From Thermogemmatispora sp042408735 (lineage in GTDB: Bacteria; Chloroflexota; Ktedonobacteria; Ktedonobacterales; Ktedonobacteraceae): DNA of 64,000 nt. The notes under the pieces are model-generated. The model saw only the letters and a program-made list of their open reading frames with translations, was not told the DNA's origin and made no database searches. Position numbers and translations under genes: made by a program. Location: positions 1 to 64,000 of the forward strand of contig NZ_JBHOQV010000094.1 of assembly GCF_042408735.1 (NCBI RefSeq), read 5' to 3'. Shown piece after piece: positions 62,036 to 64,000 of the stretch (within the stretch, counting starts at the first letter, position 1; the number at the start of each line of letters is the position of its first letter).

Positions 62036-62702
62036 AGCTGGGTCCCCCCTCTGCTGCTTCAGGTGGCACCGGCTCGCGATAGAGCTGGTGCTGCGCAATA
62101 TACGCCTCGACACTCTCTGGGGTTTGATACTTGATTGGGCGCCCCTCTGCCACGCGCCGACGCAGGTCGCTGGCCGAGATCGAGAGATAGGGCGCGCTGA
62201 CCACGCGCAGGCGATCACGGATACCTGGCAGGCGATTTTCCAGAGCTGCGATCAGCCCCTCGGGTGGTTGGTAGCCGGGCCGGCCCACCGCCACCAGGCA
62301 ATCAAGCTGAGCCAGAACGCCGGCGGCATCGTACCAGCTTGTGAACTCGGCCAGGCTATCGGCTCCCAGGATGAAAGCCAGATAGGTGGCGGGTCCCCAG
62401 CGCTCACGCAGCAGGCGCAATGTCTCCACCGTATAGGAAGGACCTGGCCGCTCGATCTCGATCTCGCAGAGGGAGAAAGCGGGGTTCGAGGCGATGGCCA
62501 GCCGCAGCATGGCGAGGCGATGCTCCGCCGGAGTCACCAGGCGGCCCGGCTTATGGGGCGGCTGACCGGTAGGAATAAAGACCACCTCGGCAAGGGCCAG
62601 CGCCGCTCGCACCTCCTCGGCAATCACCAGGTGCCCGTAGTGGATCGGATCAAAGGTTCCCCCTAACAGGCCAACGCGCCTCACTGCCTGCCTCTCTTCC
62701 AT
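62010..62702 (-). CDS. nadD: Nicotinate-nucleotide adenylyltransferase
   Basis: Adenylates nicotinate mononucleotide to NaAD in NAD synthesis. 230 residues. VGLLGGTFDPIHYGHLVIAEE carries the (T/H)xGH nucleotidyltransferase motif; FIPTGQPPHKPG and ILGADSLAEFTSWYD are family segments, and SISASDLRRRVAEGRPIKY is the C-terminal ISxTxxR ATP-binding motif. Length is a little above the usual 190-215 because of a polar tail. ATG 62702 has GAGAGGAG further upstream. It sits between the mscS gene (58-nt gap) and DUF951 (overlap), likely one transcript. Confidence 0.95.
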   Translation of the reverse strand: MEERQAVRRVGLLGGTFDPIHYGHLVIAEEVRAALALAEVVFIPTGQPPHKPGRLVTPAEHRLAMLRLAIASNPAFSLCEIEIERPGPSYTVETLRLLRERWGPATYLAFILGADSLAEFTSWYDAAGVLAQLDCLVAVGRPGYQPPEGLIAALENRLPGIRDRLRVVSAPYLSISASDLRRRVAEGRPIKYQTPESVEAYIAQHQLYREPVPPEAAEGGPSYVQDAHAS

Positions 62703-62760
62703 AGATGCAAGAAACTCCTCTCAGCAACAATTGTAGGCGCTCCCTCCACCCCCTGAGCTG

Positions 62761-63801
62761 CTAAATGGCGCCGGCGGACTCCTTGACCGTGAGTTCCGCC
62801 TCTTCAAAGGCGTTACGTAGGGCGTGAAGAGCGTCGGCGATCACGCCGGCCTGACCGTGGACAATCCAGAAGCGCACCGTCAAGGTCACCGCTTCCCGCG
62901 TATAGCCACTGATGGTGGCCACCGGCTCCGGTTTAGGGATAATCTCATCGATCTCGCGCAGGATGCTCAGTATGCGGGCCGGCGTCTGCTCGCGATCGTA
63001 CTGTGCCTGGGGCAGCGTCATCGTCAAGGTGACGCGACGTTCGCCATAAAAGGTATTGTTAATGACGGTCGTGCTAAAAATACGCGCATTTGGAATGGTC
63101 ACTTCCTCGCCGCTAACCAGACGCACCTTGGTCGCGCGCAACTGCACGTCCTCGACGCGTCCGGTCAGAGTTCCGGCGGTCCCGCCCTCGATGCTGATCT
63201 CATCTCCAATGTGGAAAGGGCGCTCGATCAAGATATAGAAGCCCGCTACCAGATCCTTAAGGATATCCTGAATGGCAAAAGTAAAGGCCACCGTCAGGGT
63301 GCCCAGGATGGCCAGGGGCGTCTCGATCGAGAGATGCCAGAGGGCCAGAATCCAGAAGATGGCGATGCCCAGCACTACAAAGCTGAGCATGCGTCCGATC
63401 AGCGTCCGCGTGTTGATGTCAATGCGGTTCTCCGCCAGGTTGCGGATAGTGATCTTGCTGACCGTGCGTCCGACGCCAATGCCGAGCACCAAAATAAAGG
63501 CACTCAGAACGACGGTCCAGACATCGCCCATGTAGTTGGTCAGCTTCTCTATTGCCAGATTACCCGCCAGGCTCTTCCACAGCAGCTGCAAATTGCTGAT
63601 GCTCCAGATGCTAATGACGATCACCACACCGAGTGCCAGCAGCAGCAAGATGACCATGACGCCCAGCGTCTCGACCAGCCAGTCGTCCAGGACGGTCCGG
63701 CGCAAACGCCTGACAAGTAAGCGGCGTAAAAAAAAGCCCGCTGCTCCCGTAATGAGGAGAGACAGGATCGAGTAGATAATCTGTGGCAGCTGGATTCCCA
63801 T
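62761..63801 (-). CDS. MscS-family mechanosensitive ion channel
   Basis: 346 residues. Three to four membrane helices precede the MscS core: VMVILLLLALGVVIVISIW, VVLSAFILVLGIGVG, MLSFVVLGIAIFWILAL, then the pore helix region ETPLAILGTLTVAFTFAIQDILKDLVAGFYILIERPFHIGDEI, the clear MscS signature with the amphipathic pore and beta-domain start. VEDVQLRATKVRLVSGEEVTIPNARI is the conserved beta-domain. The C-terminal alpha-beta domain (RVTLTMTLPQAQYD and on) completes it. It gates under membrane tension and releases solutes upon osmotic downshock. TATAAT on the minus strand at 63874-63869 gives a likely -10 about 68 nt before the ATG. Likely first gene of an nadD-DUF951 transcript. Confidence 0.94.
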   Translation of the reverse strand: MGIQLPQIIYSILSLLITGAAGFFLRRLLVRRLRRTVLDDWLVETLGVMVILLLLALGVVIVISIWSISNLQLLWKSLAGNLAIEKLTNYMGDVWTVVLSAFILVLGIGVGRTVSKITIRNLAENRIDINTRTLIGRMLSFVVLGIAIFWILALWHLSIETPLAILGTLTVAFTFAIQDILKDLVAGFYILIERPFHIGDEISIEGGTAGTLTGRVEDVQLRATKVRLVSGEEVTIPNARIFSTTVINNTFYGERRVTLTMTLPQAQYDREQTPARILSILREIDEIIPKPEPVATISGYTREAVTLTVRFWIVHGQAGVIADALHALRNAFEEAELTVKESAGAI

Positions 63802-64000
63802 TGCAAACCCGCGTCCGGCTGTTGACCTTCCCTGAAAAGAGCGTGTGATGTGTATTACTTCGTCGCAAATTATATCATACTCTTCTCTGGTTGCAGCAGG
63901 CAGCGCTCTGACCAGGGACAGGGACTACCTGGCTGGACCAGCGCTGGCAGACGAAAGCCGCCGGTCTGCAGGAGCGCGCTCAGGGTACAGAGCGGGAAGC
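63802..64000. other. Upstream region of the mscS gene; right edge
   Basis: TATAAT (minus strand 63874-63869) is the likely -10. A minus-strand reading of the last 100 bases (TLSALLQTGGFRLPAL and on to a stop near 63875) looks protein-like and may be the end of a gene continuing outside, but this is too short to claim. Confidence 0.4.

Overview
This is a GC-rich bacterial chromosome segment with 50 protein-coding genes that I can support, one of them cut by the left edge, plus two decayed genes. I see no rRNA, tRNA or CRISPR array. The gene content fits a monoderm soil or thermophilic Chloroflexota, most likely class Ktedonobacteria (Thermogemmatispora-like): a Ser/Thr kinase fused to WD40 repeats, small XRE and excisionase-type HTH proteins, a DUF951 protein, a DUF4388 protein, B12-dependent MetH, and heptosyltransferase-type GT9 enzymes without any lipid A or LPS genes. 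This placement is inference from families, not a database match.

Left part (1-20 kb). A TetR fragment and a sparse 1.1 kb stretch with a strong hairpin terminator come first, then an excisionase-like HTH protein, a small unknown protein and a covalent-FAD sarcosine-oxidase-type enzyme with a clear promoter and overlapping palindrome. Next are aroA (a divergent EPSP synthase), a small unknown protein and a radical SAM protein. On the minus strand lies a tightly coupled run of four GT9 glycosyltransferases, preceded by a zinc-ribbon protein and ispE. Two TIM-barrel-like proteins of unknown function follow. A tyrosine recombinase that has lost most catalytic residues sits 4 nt ahead of punA, and a membrane-anchored extracellular protein closes this part.

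Middle (20-46 kb). 20.3-22.7 kb is a low-density accessory patch holding two frameshifted pseudogenes, palindromes, an XRE regulator and an IS200/IS605-like hairpin. A TatA-like gene comes next, then a marR-ABC ATPase-permease operon whose promoter is overlaid by two identical 10-bp palindromes. Housekeeping and metabolic genes follow: a penicillin-acylase-family Ntn hydrolase, cysS, metH, the WD40 kinase, a class V aminotransferase, a UPF0145 protein, a TetR-P450 pair, and a MoxR ATPase paired with a metallopeptidase/VWA-like protein.

Right part (46-64 kb). A leucine-rich-repeat-variant protein is followed by a plus-strand cluster of a two-TM coiled-coil protein, a DUF4388 protein, two APC permeases and a GNAT acetyltransferase. 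Then come mutS-mutL, coupled by an ATGA overlap behind a near-consensus promoter, and a minus-strand series of mscS-like channel, nadD, DUF951, an MFS transporter and a membrane metalloprotease.

No single large undescribed defence or mobile system is obvious. The strongest leads are the degenerate recombinase fused transcriptionally to purine salvage, the twin-operator marR-ABC promoter, the four-GT9 cassette, the MoxR/VWA/LRV neighbourhood, and an orphan terminator upstream of cysS that implies an unannotated transcript.
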